Below, piece by piece: positions 63,896 through 64,000 of a stretch of 64,000 bases of DNA. Below the pieces are notes generated by a model. That model saw nothing but the letters and a program-made list of their open reading frames with translations. It ran no database searches and was not told where the DNA came from. This stretch comes from Mesorhizobium zhangyense. Its GTDB lineage: Bacteria; Pseudomonadota; Alphaproteobacteria; Rhizobiales; Rhizobiaceae. The first letter of the stretch is position 1, and each line of letters opens with the position of its first letter. The position numbers and the translations under genes are program-made. The DNA lies in contig NZ_JAAKZG010000003.1 of assembly GCF_011045115.1 (NCBI RefSeq), positions 574,781 to 638,780 of the forward strand, written 5' to 3'.

Positions 63896-64000
63896 ATGGC
63901 CGACGTAAAGAGCGACATCGAGATAGCGCGTGGTGCGAAGAAGAAGGTTATCCAGGAGATCGGCGGCAAGATCGGGATCCCGACGGAGCATCTTCTGCCT
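63896..64000 (+). CDS. fhs: formate-tetrahydrofolate ligase, N-terminal fragment
   Basis: The first 35 codons of a gene cut by the window edge. [20 protein letters not shown] followed by [15 protein letters not shown] matches the start of formate-tetrahydrofolate ligases (SDIEIA, then IxEIAxKLGIP). It would make 10-formyl-THF from formate and ATP. GAGGGAAC lies upstream of the ATG. Confidence 0.8.
   Translation, partial: MADVKSDIEIARGAKKKVIQEIGGKIGIPTEHLLP

Overview
The window is GC-rich, densely coding chromosomal DNA from an alphaproteobacterium, most likely a Rhizobiales member near Mesorhizobium/Phyllobacteriaceae. This rests on the bc1 operon petABC, a choXWV choline importer, a chain lgt-MidA-pgeF-M24-lipoprotein-prs, DUF1285/DUF1059 proteins, PetP/PetR-like regulators, and intergenic palindromic repeats of the kinds common in rhizobia. 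I saw no rRNA, tRNA, CRISPR array, prophage, transposase gene or replication origin.

Layout. 0-9.5 kb: a glycine-rich small protein, ilvE, a MarR regulator with an OmpR-type response regulator and a detached histidine kinase, an NTF2-FMO monooxygenase, a TMEM43 protein, csaA, ybjN and ubiK. 9.6-15.3 kb: lgt, a MidA-like methyltransferase, pgeF, an M24-fold protein without metal ligands, a lipoprotein and prs. 15.3-18.2 kb: a VapBC module and a chromate module (chrA plus a rhodanese-ChrB fusion). 18.5-26.6 kb: a DEAD-box helicase, rplY-pth, an RHH/PIN toxin-antitoxin pair wedged before ychF, corA, two MaoC proteins and apt. 26.7-29.5 kb: petABC. 29.8-30.5 kb: a Phd/PIN toxin-antitoxin pair. 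30.5-36.4 kb: a DUF6665-like protein and three tandem ABC half-exporters joined by 4-base overlaps. 37-44 kb: trmL, soxR, hemF, a periplasmic hydrolase, cca, a NUDIX hydrolase and DUF1285. 44-51 kb: a MoxR-DUF58-DUF4159-vWA membrane system. 51-55.4 kb: a 1-Cys peroxiredoxin, clpS and choXWV. 55.6-63.7 kb: a Zn-ribbon protein and a same-strand cluster (coiled-coil protein, unknown 381-aa protein, AAA+ ATPase, DUF6638-like protein, DUF2333-like membrane protein) interrupted by a DUF559 nuclease and several palindromic repeats. The start of fhs lies at the right edge.

The least explained part is 56.1-63.7 kb. Five co-directional genes look like one AAA+/coiled-coil/membrane machine. A DUF559 nuclease gene sits between inverted 33-base copies of a palindromic repeat family that also occurs twice more in this window, which suggests a nuclease-repeat partnership or a small mobile cassette. 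Other regulatory structures worth checking are a SoxR-type promoter that points away from soxR and across trmL, a terminator hairpin between choX and choW, and three toxin-antitoxin modules each with a clear inverted-repeat operator.

All assignments come from reading sequence and recalling family features; no database search was run.
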